Positions 1 through 6,319 of a stretch of DNA of 10,755 bases are shown one piece after another (positions within the stretch are counted from its first letter, which is position 1; each line of letters starts with the position of its first letter). Both the position numbers and the translations under genes were made by a program. Below the pieces are notes generated by a model. It ran no database searches. It saw only the letters and a list, made by a program, of their open reading frames with translations, and was not told the origin of the DNA. Origin of the DNA: an archaeon (GTDB lineage Archaea > Thermoproteota > Nitrososphaeria > Conexivisphaerales > UBA164); the NCBI GenBank assembly GCA_021798095.1, contig JAJZYL010000030.1:1-10755 (forward strand), in the 5' to 3' direction.

Positions 1-106
1 GCTTCCTCTTCCCTTAAAAGGGAGATATCCTCATCCCTAAGGTACACCTCCCCGTTTGCGATGATCGTTGCTTATCACCTCGATTATTGCATCGGGGGGG
101 TGTCAT
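1..106 (-). pseudogene. Possible broken or frameshifted reading frame at the left edge
   Basis: A minus-strand ATG at 106-104 lies about 27 bases downstream of a TATA-like AACTATATC (138-130), the leaderless spacing seen elsewhere in this window. The frame from that ATG soon becomes implausible and stops inside the window. A second frame after the C7 run (94-100) reads DAIIEVISND, and a third frame near the edge reads ANGEVYLRDEDISLLREEE, which looks like real protein. Joining all three needs two single-base shifts, one possibly in the C7 run. It could be a decayed gene, an assembly error in a homopolymer, or chance. No family is recognised. Confidence 0.2.
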
Positions 107-128
107 ATGTGTCTTGGTCTTACAGAAC

Positions 129-138
129 AGATATAGTT
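129..138 (-). promoter_or_regulatory. Possible TATA box for the left-edge minus-strand frame
   Basis: The minus strand reads AACTATATCT here, centred about 27 bases before the ATG at 106. This is the only sign that the broken frame at the left edge may once have been transcribed. Confidence 0.2.
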
Positions 139-169
139 GACCATGCGCATACTATATATATCACCCTAA

Positions 170-274
170 GGCTGAGCGGTTTATCCTCTAGTTTACCATC
201 AATTGCTCAGCCCCCATCATAATTAAAGGAACGACCCAAAGCTCATATTTTTAATGATTTGGTGACCGTTCCTT
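170..274. repeat. Two consecutive inverted repeats in the non-coding left region
   Basis: GGCTGAGC (170-177) is perfectly complementary to GCTCAGCC (205-212), with a 27-base loop. AAGGAACG (226-233) is perfectly complementary to CGTTCCTT (267-274), with an inner CCAAA/TTTGG stem (236-240 and 258-262) around a short AT-rich loop. The second repeat ends 8 bases before the TATA core of the 98-residue membrane protein gene. They may be regulatory sites or the stems of a small structured RNA, since a TATA-like run lies at 151-160. No known RNA family is recognised. Confidence 0.35.
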
Positions 275-280
275 AGACAA

Positions 281-290
281 ACTTAAATAG
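281..290 (+). promoter_or_regulatory. TATA box of the small membrane protein gene
   Basis: ACTTAAATAG is a good archaeal TATA element. Its core is centred about 27 bases before the ATG at 313, so transcription should start at or just before the start codon and give a leaderless mRNA. There is no Shine-Dalgarno sequence between the box and the ATG. Confidence 0.6.
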
Positions 291-312
291 CCAACAGGCC
301 TATAAAACTTCG

Positions 313-609
313 ATGTTTGATATAAATTCGTTGAACATAAGCTCATTGGTGGCTATAGTGCTGGCATTAGTCGATGGTTTGATCTTTGGAGTGGCTATCA
401 AAAGAGCCATAGTATCAGTAATATTGGCGGTAATAGGATTCGCACTGGCGGCCTACATTGGGATTAATATACCCGGCGTATCATCGTCCACATTACTTGA
501 CAAGGTGCCGGTGATTTTGGCATATGTCACATCTGTGGCTCCGCAGTTCTTAATAGGCGTCCCAATATTCTTTATAATTGGCCTAGCCATTGGCATCTGG
601 AAGGGCTAA
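313..609 (+). CDS. Small membrane protein, three predicted helices
   Basis: A 98-residue, almost wholly hydrophobic protein with likely membrane helices at about residues 11-29, 31-50 and 64-96. The only charged residues between helices are K30-R31 in the first turn and D63/K64 in the second. The C-terminus is the short polar tail WKG. No catalytic motif, metal-binding cluster or signal-peptide cleavage site is visible, and I do not recognise the family. The gene has its own TATA box and a leaderless start, stands alone on the plus strand, and converges with the oxidoreductase operon 95 bases downstream. It is called real because of the promoter, the clean start and the coherent membrane topology. 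Its function is unknown. Confidence 0.75.
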   Translation: MFDINSLNISSLVAIVLALVDGLIFGVAIKRAIVSVILAVIGFALAAYIGINIPGVSSSTLLDKVPVILAYVTSVAPQFLIGVPIFFIIGLAIGIWKG

Positions 610-638
610 AACTATACGCTTATCTAAGTTTCTCCCCA

Positions 639-650
639 ATTTATATAAAT
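639..650. promoter_or_regulatory. AT-rich palindrome between convergent genes
   Basis: ATTTATATAAAT is a perfect 12-base palindrome in the 95-base gap between the ends of the small membrane protein gene and the oxidoreductase beta gene. It reads as a TATA-like element on both strands, but no gene starts nearby. It may instead be part of a T-rich termination zone shared by the two convergent genes. Confidence 0.25.
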
Positions 651-704
651 ATTATTTGTAGGCGCCCTAGAAAACGAACTGGCATTCGAGGGACCTATGC
701 TATT

Positions 705-1625
705 CTAGATTACCCTCTTGGATTTTAAGAGCTCGCTCAGGTCTGTCATGATTGTGCCATCGCTGGTGGAGATGGCCTGAAGTGCTGGAGGCCTTTCAGC
801 GTATGCCGTTAGCCTCTGGCTGATCCTGTCTTCATAAGAGGGAACTAGCTCATTCTGATAGAATAAACCTACGGGAATTTTATCTCCCCACTCAAGGGCC
901 TTCTGAATGGCCTTTGAATACTTTTCATTCCATTCCTCAGGTTTCCGCACTACACCGTCCCATTCCGGTTCCTCAAGCTTGTACAAACGTGGCCCATAGA
1001 ACTCTTTGGTATTTATATCGTTATAGGTGGGGCAGGCCTGCAGTATATCGAGCAGTGCGCTTCCCCTATGTTTCATGGCCCTTACGATCAAATCCTTTAG
1101 GAATTTTATATCATAGGCATACGCCCTAGCTACAAAGGTGTAACCAGCGGTAAGCGCCAGAGCTATCGGGTTCAGATTTGTGTCTATATTTGGCTCCGAA
1201 AGTGACTTCGTCTTTATGCCCCTAGGTAACGTAGGGGCGGCTTGCCCCTTGGTGAGCCCATATACGCCATTATCGAACAGGAGCACAGACAGGTCTACAT
1301 TCCTCCTCCCTGCACTGACGAAATGGCCCACTCCTATGCCAAGCATATCGCCATCCCCTCCTGCCACTATGACCTCGAGGCGAGGATTAGCCAATTTCGC
1401 ACCTATAGCCATAGGGATAGACCTCCCGTGCAGGTTGTGTATGCCGGTTGAATTTACATAGTGAATTATCTTACCCGAACATCCTATACCTGAAAAAATA
1501 GCATAATCTGAGGCAGGCTTTTTATATTCTGCCATAGCCATCTGTAAAGCTGACAGAATACCGAAGTCTCCACATCCGGGACACCAATCCACCCATACGT
1601 CGGTTTTAAAGCTGCTAAACGCCAT
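705..1625 (-). CDS. 2-oxoacid:ferredoxin oxidoreductase, beta subunit (TPP-binding)
   Basis: This is the thiamine-diphosphate and iron-sulfur subunit of the enzyme that decarboxylates 2-oxoacids (pyruvate, 2-oxoglutarate and similar) to acyl-CoA and CO2 while reducing ferredoxin in the cytoplasm. At 306 residues it has the usual length for the family. The TPP/Mg motif is GDGD (90-93), followed by DNGVYGLTKGQ (118-128). Four cysteines in family positions (C15, C18, C49, C198) should bind the single [4Fe-4S] cluster. The ATG overlaps the end of the alpha gene by 11 bases, and AAGGTGGTG (1641-1633) lies 7 bases upstream as a Shine-Dalgarno-like site, so translation is probably coupled. KorB/PorB-type names both occur for this family; substrate range cannot be read from the sequence. 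Confidence 0.96.
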   Translation of the reverse strand: MAFSSFKTDVWVDWCPGCGDFGILSALQMAMAEYKKPASDYAIFSGIGCSGKIIHYVNSTGIHNLHGRSIPMAIGAKLANPRLEVIVAGGDGDMLGIGVGHFVSAGRRNVDLSVLLFDNGVYGLTKGQAAPTLPRGIKTKSLSEPNIDTNLNPIALALTAGYTFVARAYAYDIKFLKDLIVRAMKHRGSALLDILQACPTYNDINTKEFYGPRLYKLEEPEWDGVVRKPEEWNEKYSKAIQKALEWGDKIPVGLFYQNELVPSYEDRISQRLTAYAERPPALQAISTSDGTIMTDLSELLKSKRVI

Positions 1626-3522
1626 TTGTCAACACCACCTTTTTGGTTCCATGAACAATTATATCCTTTACTGCGGAATAAACCTCATTATCAGAGGGAG
1701 GCCTCCCATTGTACTTAAGGATTAGGTTATCAGCAGTTATACCCAGCTCGGCTCTGAGAAGATATGCACACTGCCCACGATAATTTGACTCTATATCTAT
1801 CAGTTTCTTCCCAGTCAGATACCTGCTGATCCCCTTTGGGAATGGGCTGAACATCCTCAGATGCAGAAAGCCTACATCTATGCCTTCTTCCTTCAGCGTA
1901 TGCATTGCCTTTAGTATAGCGCCTTTATTTGAACCCCAACTGACGATTATGTGAGACGCCCTTTCATCGCCGAAATAGGAAAACCTTTCAGATTCTGGTA
2001 TCTCCTTATCTGCGGTTACGAGCTTTTTCATCCTCTTCTCATACATGCTATCCCTTTCGTATGGGTCCTCAGTTATATGGCCCAATTCATCATGCTCATC
2101 ACCCGTTGCCCAATAAATATTCCCAGAACCTATCGTGGCACGAGGGCTTACGCCGTTTTCGGTCAGGCGGAACCTCTTGTAGTTATCTTCCCGGTTGTTC
2201 AGTATAGTTCCCCTCTCGATCTTCACCTTGCTCGTGTTGAGCTCGGATTCGTCAATGACAGCGTACGCGTTAGCAAGCGCCTTGTCAACCAGATGGATGA
2301 CTGGCATCTGATACCTTTCAGCATAGTTTAAACTTCTGATCGCATCATAAAATGCCTCTATATGGTCACCGGAGGATAACACGATCTTTGGAAAATCTCC
2401 ATGCCCGGCCGACAGTGCAAATAAGAGGTCGGCCTGGGAGTTTCTGGTCGGCAAGCCAGTGGATGGTCCTCCCCTCATATAGTATGTTATAACCACGGGT
2501 ATCTCGATCATCCCAGCGAAGCCCAAGCCTTCCACCATGAGTGAAAAGCCCGGGCCGGACGTAGCCGTTGAGGATCTGGCACCTGTGAGCGCGGCTCCGT
2601 TCGCCATGGCTATTGCCGCTATTTCATCTTCAGTCTGAACTATGGCTGGGCCATCTATGGTTGAATCGGTCAATCTGACGTTCTTGTTCATATCCAGATA
2701 TACGCTTTCATCTGATGCCGGAGTTATTGGATAATAGCTCTGGAATCTCAACCCGCCGGCCAGCTTCCCAAGGGCTACGACGGTGTTTCCATCCAGCAGG
2801 ACACGATGGCCGCTGTATGGTACGTCGGTCAGTGTCACCCGATACTTTGGCAGGTCAGAGGTAAGCTCATAAGCCAGATCAATTACATCGATGTTCTCCT
2901 GAAGCGCGCTTCCTTTACCCCCGAACATATCGCCCGCCGCATTCTGTATATGAGCCTTTGAAAGCCCCAAGATGGAGGTAGACAACGCTACGGCCAGGGT
3001 GTTGACGTACCTGTTGAACCTGCCAAGCTGCGCCTCACCCAGCTTCTTAGCAAGCACCGCGACCTCTCCCTCCATATTAAAGCCATAAACCAGCGCACCA
3101 TTCTCTTTGGCGACGTCTATCGCATCCTGGGTGGTTCCTTTCATTCCCCTTTTGTGGAAGAACTCACTCAACCTTTCCCTCAGGGCATTTTCAAGGCTGA
3201 TTATATGCTCTATATCCTCTGCATCATTGTGTGTATTATATATTACAACTCCACCCTTCTTTACCTGCATGAAGTGCTGGAATATTGTTTCAGAATCATA
3301 GGCCGTTAATATGTCCTCAGCGTCCATACACGATGATGTCTTGTCCCTGCTTACTCTGGTTTCAAAATAACTGTGCTTCCCCTTGATGTTTGAATGATAT
3401 TCCCTTTTGCCATAGACATAATAGCCGGCTTTAGCTACGGCTCTTGCAAAGAGGTTTGCGGCGGTATCTATGCCGCTTCCCTGCGGGCCGCCGGTAACCC
3501 ACATAAGGTCCGTGCTCGACAT
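1615..3522 (-). CDS. 2-oxoacid:ferredoxin oxidoreductase, fused gamma-alpha subunit
   Basis: At 635 residues this chain joins the gamma domain (about residues 1-190, with GGPQGSG at 11-17) to the alpha domain (about 235 onward). The alpha part carries YPITP (264-268), the motif of the archaeal two-subunit enzymes that is important for 2-oxoacid and CoA handling. It also carries TSGPG (321-325) and GGPSTGLPTR (351-360). No ferredoxin-like delta domain is fused, and none is encoded beside it, so electrons from the beta-subunit cluster should pass directly to free ferredoxin. This architecture is known from Sulfolobus, Aeropyrum and Thermoplasma relatives. It is the first gene of a two-gene operon with the beta subunit. 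A TATA box 27 bases upstream implies a leaderless start at this ATG. Confidence 0.96.
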   Translation of the reverse strand: MSSTDLMWVTGGPQGSGIDTAANLFARAVAKAGYYVYGKREYHSNIKGKHSYFETRVSRDKTSSCMDAEDILTAYDSETIFQHFMQVKKGGVVIYNTHNDAEDIEHIISLENALRERLSEFFHKRGMKGTTQDAIDVAKENGALVYGFNMEGEVAVLAKKLGEAQLGRFNRYVNTLAVALSTSILGLSKAHIQNAAGDMFGGKGSALQENIDVIDLAYELTSDLPKYRVTLTDVPYSGHRVLLDGNTVVALGKLAGGLRFQSYYPITPASDESVYLDMNKNVRLTDSTIDGPAIVQTEDEIAAIAMANGAALTGARSSTATSGPGFSLMVEGLGFAGMIEIPVVITYYMRGGPSTGLPTRNSQADLLFALSAGHGDFPKIVLSSGDHIEAFYDAIRSLNYAERYQMPVIHLVDKALANAYAVIDESELNTSKVKIERGTILNNREDNYKRFRLTENGVSPRATIGSGNIYWATGDEHDELGHITEDPYERDSMYEKRMKKLVTADKEIPESERFSYFGDERASHIIVSWGSNKGAILKAMHTLKEEGIDVGFLHLRMFSPFPKGISRYLTGKKLIDIESNYRGQCAYLLRAELGITADNLILKYNGRPPSDNEVYSAVKDIIVHGTKKVVLTNGV

Positions 3523-3543
3523 ATGGAAGCAACTTTTAATATT

Positions 3544-3553
3544 CTATATAAAC
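3544..3553 (-). promoter_or_regulatory. TATA box of the oxidoreductase operon
   Basis: The minus strand reads GTTTATATAG here, centred about 27 bases before the ATG at 3522. The spacing predicts a leaderless transcript carrying the alpha and beta genes. No ribosome-binding sequence lies between the box and the ATG. Confidence 0.6.
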
Positions 3554-3651
3554 GCTTCGTAAGAAGGGTGAAAGCCAAAATGGTAATTCTGTCCTGTGAA
3601 TTTAATATTTGGGCCTCAAAAAGCTAACATATATAGTATTATCTAGCGTAT

Positions 3652-3683
3652 AATTATAATAATTAACTAAAAATTATAATAAT
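3652..3683. repeat. Two copies of AATTATAATAAT, 20 bases apart
   Basis: Identical 12-base copies lie at 3652-3663 and 3672-3683, each containing the perfect palindrome ATTATAAT. They sit about 130-160 bases upstream of the oxidoreductase alpha gene and downstream of the prenyltransferase gene. Two turns of helix between copies would suit paired binding of a regulator. The minus strand between them also has a TTTTT run, which could end transcription of the prenyltransferase unit. The rest of the 265-base spacer (3523-3787) holds the operon promoter and no convincing gene. Confidence 0.35.
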
Positions 3684-3787
3684 CATTTCACCATAGTTCT
3701 CAAGAGCATGAGGTGATATTGAATAAAGCTTGATCTAAGCGCTGCGACTTGAAAGAATATCTCTCCTCTTTACCTACCAGCCAGCTG

Positions 3788-4663
3788 CTAAGGGTGAAGT
3801 AAGGGCAATGGTAAGATCGAAATAATAAAGAAGGCTTGCATCGCTACGGAAACAAATCTGAAATGCTGCTTGGTGGACCTAATCTTTTTGTTATCGAAAC
3901 CCTTTCTTAATTCAGACAATTGCGAGATTACATAGACGGTTATGGAGAGCAACAAAAGGGGAGCAATATAGTTAAGGCTATAATATGGCGAAAAGATTAC
4001 GGTGATAGCACCGATGACTATCGGGAAAGCCATCATAACCCTGAGGGCCCTATCTTCGCCCAATATAATGGGTAGCGTCTTAACCCTCGCCTCCCTATCC
4101 CCTTTGACGTCCGCCATATCACCCATTGAAACTAGAAGGGTGATGAAGAGGGACCAGCTAATCGCCATTATAATTACTATTGGTGTAAACTGCCCGAGGA
4201 CGGCCCCGCCGGCCAAAGCATCCAATCCACTACCCAGGGCGCTTACGACTAATTTGTGCGGAAACCTTCTCTTAGCCCTTACTGTGGGCATTGAGTAAGC
4301 GATCCCAAGTACGAACGCTAGCGAAAAAAAGATCATGGTCAATCCGTTTATCATAGACGCCAATATCAAACTGATAAGGCCGGCCAGTGCGAACAGAAGA
4401 ATGGCATCAATAGGCTTTGCGGCTCCTGAAACCAGCGGCCTGTTTGGCGAATTTACTAGATCTTCTTTGATATCGAACAGTTCATTAAGCGTATAGGCGC
4501 TCAGCGTAATAAGATACCCTCCGACTCCAGCCAAGATCAGCTTAAGGAGGGGCGGGTTGAAGCCGCTGGCCGCAATCACTACGCTAACTATGGCACCAGC
4601 CCAGAGCAACACCCTGGATTCCGCCCTGGCTATGCTCAGGACTCCCTTAATATGCTTCAGCAT
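3788..4663 (-). CDS. UbiA-family prenyltransferase, membrane-embedded
   Basis: A 291-residue polytopic membrane protein with about eight or nine hydrophobic segments. Both aspartate-rich motifs that hold Mg-diphosphate are present: NELFDIKED (60-68, followed by NRP at 74-76) and DMADVKGD (182-189). YSMPTVRAKRR (123-133) matches the conserved cytoplasmic loop. The family moves an isoprenoid chain onto an acceptor. In archaea members include digeranylgeranylglyceryl phosphate synthase of membrane lipid synthesis and enzymes making quinones or haem side chains. The first motif has E rather than the usual D at its second position. Which acceptor is used cannot be decided here. The start overlaps the end of the upstream regulator gene by 17 bases, so the two form one operon. 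Confidence 0.9.
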   Translation of the reverse strand: MLKHIKGVLSIARAESRVLLWAGAIVSVVIAASGFNPPLLKLILAGVGGYLITLSAYTLNELFDIKEDLVNSPNRPLVSGAAKPIDAILLFALAGLISLILASMINGLTMIFFSLAFVLGIAYSMPTVRAKRRFPHKLVVSALGSGLDALAGGAVLGQFTPIVIIMAISWSLFITLLVSMGDMADVKGDREARVKTLPIILGEDRALRVMMAFPIVIGAITVIFSPYYSLNYIAPLLLLSITVYVISQLSELRKGFDNKKIRSTKQHFRFVSVAMQAFFIISILPLPLLHP

Positions 4664-5576
4664 ATATCTTATTCACATCCTCAATTTTATATTCACGCGC
4701 GCTTTCCCACATTTCCTCATAAAATGACTTCATTTTCTCGGCTAGGGTGGCGCTCCTGAACCTGTATCCAATGAAGAACTGATTCAATTTGATCGGATTA
4801 ATGATTTCTATCCCTAATTCCAATCCATCCACTATCACGAAGCTGTACGGTACGCCGGTGACCCGTATTTTAACGCCTGAGGAGCTGAAAAGGCTTCTGT
4901 AAAGTGACATGATATTTTTATCCATAGTGGCCAGCTTAAGCCTTTGATTAACAAGATCAATATCGTTTAATATCCTTACCTTCTTGCCAGCACGAGTGGC
5001 CTTGATTACAGGGGGTACGGCGTTGGGGTCGAGCGTTCGGTTCGCCAGTAATACCTCTGACCTAGCGTTTTCGATGAATTGGAATAGATCCTTTGAGAGG
5101 TCTTCCCACGCCAAATAGATGACAACCGGCTCTAGCGTACTGGTTCCGATAGTGCCCTCCAGTTCTTTGAGCATCATTGCGCTGAGCTCAAGGGCATGCT
5201 CCGAGGGGTTCTGATTCAGAATTCCGTTGACCTTTGAATATAGCTCGACCTTGTCAGCATGCTGCATAGCATTCCATGTATATATCTGATTTGAGTAGAT
5301 GAACGCGCCTATGGAAGTAAGACCATATTTGCCACCCCTTTTCTCTATTAACTTGGACATCCTAAGGGTATCGATAGCTAGATAGTACTCCCTTCTTGTG
5401 CATTTACACGCCCCCAATAACTCTTTAGATGAAAGCGCCTTGTCGTGCAGAGCATCAAATATGGCAAAACAATGTTCTTTCGATAGCGCTGTATAGATAT
5501 TCCTTATCGAATTCTGAGAGGGACCGGCATTGCCCTGTTGCTCGCCTTTCCCCTGCTCATGATTAAAGGAGACCAT
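4647..5576 (-). CDS. Winged-helix regulator with phospholipase D-like sensor domain
   Basis: A 309-residue soluble protein. After a polar N-terminal tail, residues 30-95 form a winged helix: the recognition region is around TRREYYLAIDTLRMSKLIEK (60-79) and the wing is GGKYGLT (81-87). Residues 155-295 resemble the PLD-like ligand-sensing half of archaeal TrmB/DUF1724-type regulators, with strands around VVIYLAW, EVLLANR and SFVIVDGLELGIEI and a terminal helix (279-294). The fold class is well supported but the ligand is unknown. It has a TATA-like promoter with a perfect inverted repeat on it, which suggests self-regulation. It is co-transcribed with the UbiA-family enzyme, so it may control the isoprenoid pathway that enzyme serves. 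The only in-frame start near the promoter is this ATG. Confidence 0.82.
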   Translation of the reverse strand: MVSFNHEQGKGEQQGNAGPSQNSIRNIYTALSKEHCFAIFDALHDKALSSKELLGACKCTRREYYLAIDTLRMSKLIEKRGGKYGLTSIGAFIYSNQIYTWNAMQHADKVELYSKVNGILNQNPSEHALELSAMMLKELEGTIGTSTLEPVVIYLAWEDLSKDLFQFIENARSEVLLANRTLDPNAVPPVIKATRAGKKVRILNDIDLVNQRLKLATMDKNIMSLYRSLFSSSGVKIRVTGVPYSFVIVDGLELGIEIINPIKLNQFFIGYRFRSATLAEKMKSFYEEMWESAREYKIEDVNKIYAEAY

Positions 5577-5594
5577 GCTATATACGATTAATTT

Positions 5595-5601
5595 CCTCCT
5601 T
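5595..5601 (-). other. AAGGAGG sequence too far from the regulator start
   Basis: The minus strand reads AAGGAGG, a full Shine-Dalgarno match, but it ends 18 bases before the ATG at 5576, and no in-frame start codon lies at normal spacing. If transcription begins near 5576, the sequence would not even be in the mRNA. It may be chance or mark a second, longer transcript. Confidence 0.3.
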
Positions 5602-5611
5602 AAAATATTTT
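5602..5611 (-). promoter_or_regulatory. TATA box of the regulator-prenyltransferase operon
   Basis: AAAATATTTT is centred about 30 bases before the ATG at 5576 and overlaps the inverted repeat at 5607-5628. A second TATA-like ACTATATTAAG lies about 12 bases further upstream and could drive an alternative start. Confidence 0.45.
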
Positions 5612-5628
5612 ACTTAATATAGTAAAAT
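5607..5628. promoter_or_regulatory. Inverted-repeat operator on the regulator promoter
   Basis: ATTTTACT (5607-5614) and AGTAAAAT (5621-5628) form a perfect 8-base inverted repeat with a 6-base AT spacer. It overlaps the upstream half of the TATA box of the regulator gene, so a bound dimer would block TBP/TFB. The most economical reading is autorepression by the downstream winged-helix protein. Confidence 0.5.
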
Positions 5629-5691
5629 GAGTTCAATATTTACCTTTTCTAGTAATTAATATTGGAGAACAGATACATATTATTTGGTTAG

Positions 5692-6243
5692 CTATGTGGA
5701 ACTAGCGTTTACCAGGTCCCGTAGAAATCCCGGTTCATCTATTTCTACCTCGGCCCGCCAGCCCTTCCTGATCAGAGCGCCCTCTTCTGTCAGGTAACCA
5801 AGTCGCTTAAGCTTTTCCAGTATTTGCTTTATTCTCCAGATCGGTAACTTCTTGTTTAGAACCTTTTCAGATGTATCCCTTTGGATCACACCCCCCCTTA
5901 TAGAAAGTTCGATGATGAGGATTGCGAGGGCGGCGGCCTCCTCTATTCTCAGCCAGCCTCCATAGTCCGGGTCGGTGAGTGGCTCCTTAGTCTGAAGGAC
6001 GTACCTGGCCCTATCAATTTCTTCCGGAAATTCCTCATCAGGCACCGTAACAATCTTGAGACCTATCCTATCGGCCTCCATGGTGGCTATTTTTAATGCG
6101 TCCGTATATCCCTTACCGAGACGGCGTTTTAGTTCCCACCCCTTCATGCCAGGCTGCACTGAAGTGTCCAGCATCAGGAGCCTCAGCGCCCTTAGGCCCT
6201 TTTTACGAATTTCATCTTCTTCTTCTGTCAATAGCCATCTCAC
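5692..6243 (-). CDS. KITE protein resembling the MAGE/Nse3 domain, SMC partner
   Basis: A 183-residue protein with two winged helices, the plan of KITE subunits (ScpB, MukE, Nse1, Nse3) that bind kleisins in SMC complexes. Winged helix A spans about 12-68 and ends in a strand pair (IGLKIVTV, then RARYVLQT at 78-85). Winged helix B spans about 100-165: AALAILIIELSIRGGVI, a helix IKQILEKLKRLGYL, then GWRAEVEI (161-168). The order and spacing match the MAGE homology domain by eye, including the last block, where MAGE proteins have GPRA followed by E. No RING or SUMO-ligase region is present. The start is GTG; a stop lies four codons upstream. It follows the kleisin gene by 76 bases and may have its own promoter. 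The KITE assignment is firmer than the specific Nse3 likeness. Confidence 0.75.
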   Translation of the reverse strand: MRWLLTEEEDEIRKKGLRALRLLMLDTSVQPGMKGWELKRRLGKGYTDALKIATMEADRIGLKIVTVPDEEFPEEIDRARYVLQTKEPLTDPDYGGWLRIEEAAALAILIIELSIRGGVIQRDTSEKVLNKKLPIWRIKQILEKLKRLGYLTEEGALIRKGWRAEVEIDEPGFLRDLVNASST

Positions 6244-6264
6244 CCACAGCTACAATTAGCCTGC

Positions 6265-6272
6265 ATTTTAAG
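6265..6272 (-). promoter_or_regulatory. Possible internal TATA box for the KITE gene
   Basis: The minus strand reads CTTAAAAT, centred about 26 bases before the GTG at 6243, the same spacing as the clear leaderless promoters in this window. It would let the KITE gene be expressed separately from the hydrolase-SMC-kleisin message. Confidence 0.4.
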
Positions 6273-6319
6273 CTTGACCCAATTTACAGACCGTGGACTT
6301 GGATGCAGCAATTGCCCTA

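Noticed and set aside
1..219. Plus-strand open frame from the left edge to the TAA at 217-219
   Set aside because: The translation is serine-rich and lacks any family pattern. It runs through the inverted repeat and looks like an antisense or chance frame.
5692..6243. Plain ScpB annotation
   Set aside because: ScpB also has two winged helices, but the terminal G-x-RA-E block and helix spacing fit the MAGE domain better by eye. I kept the broader KITE call as the firm part.
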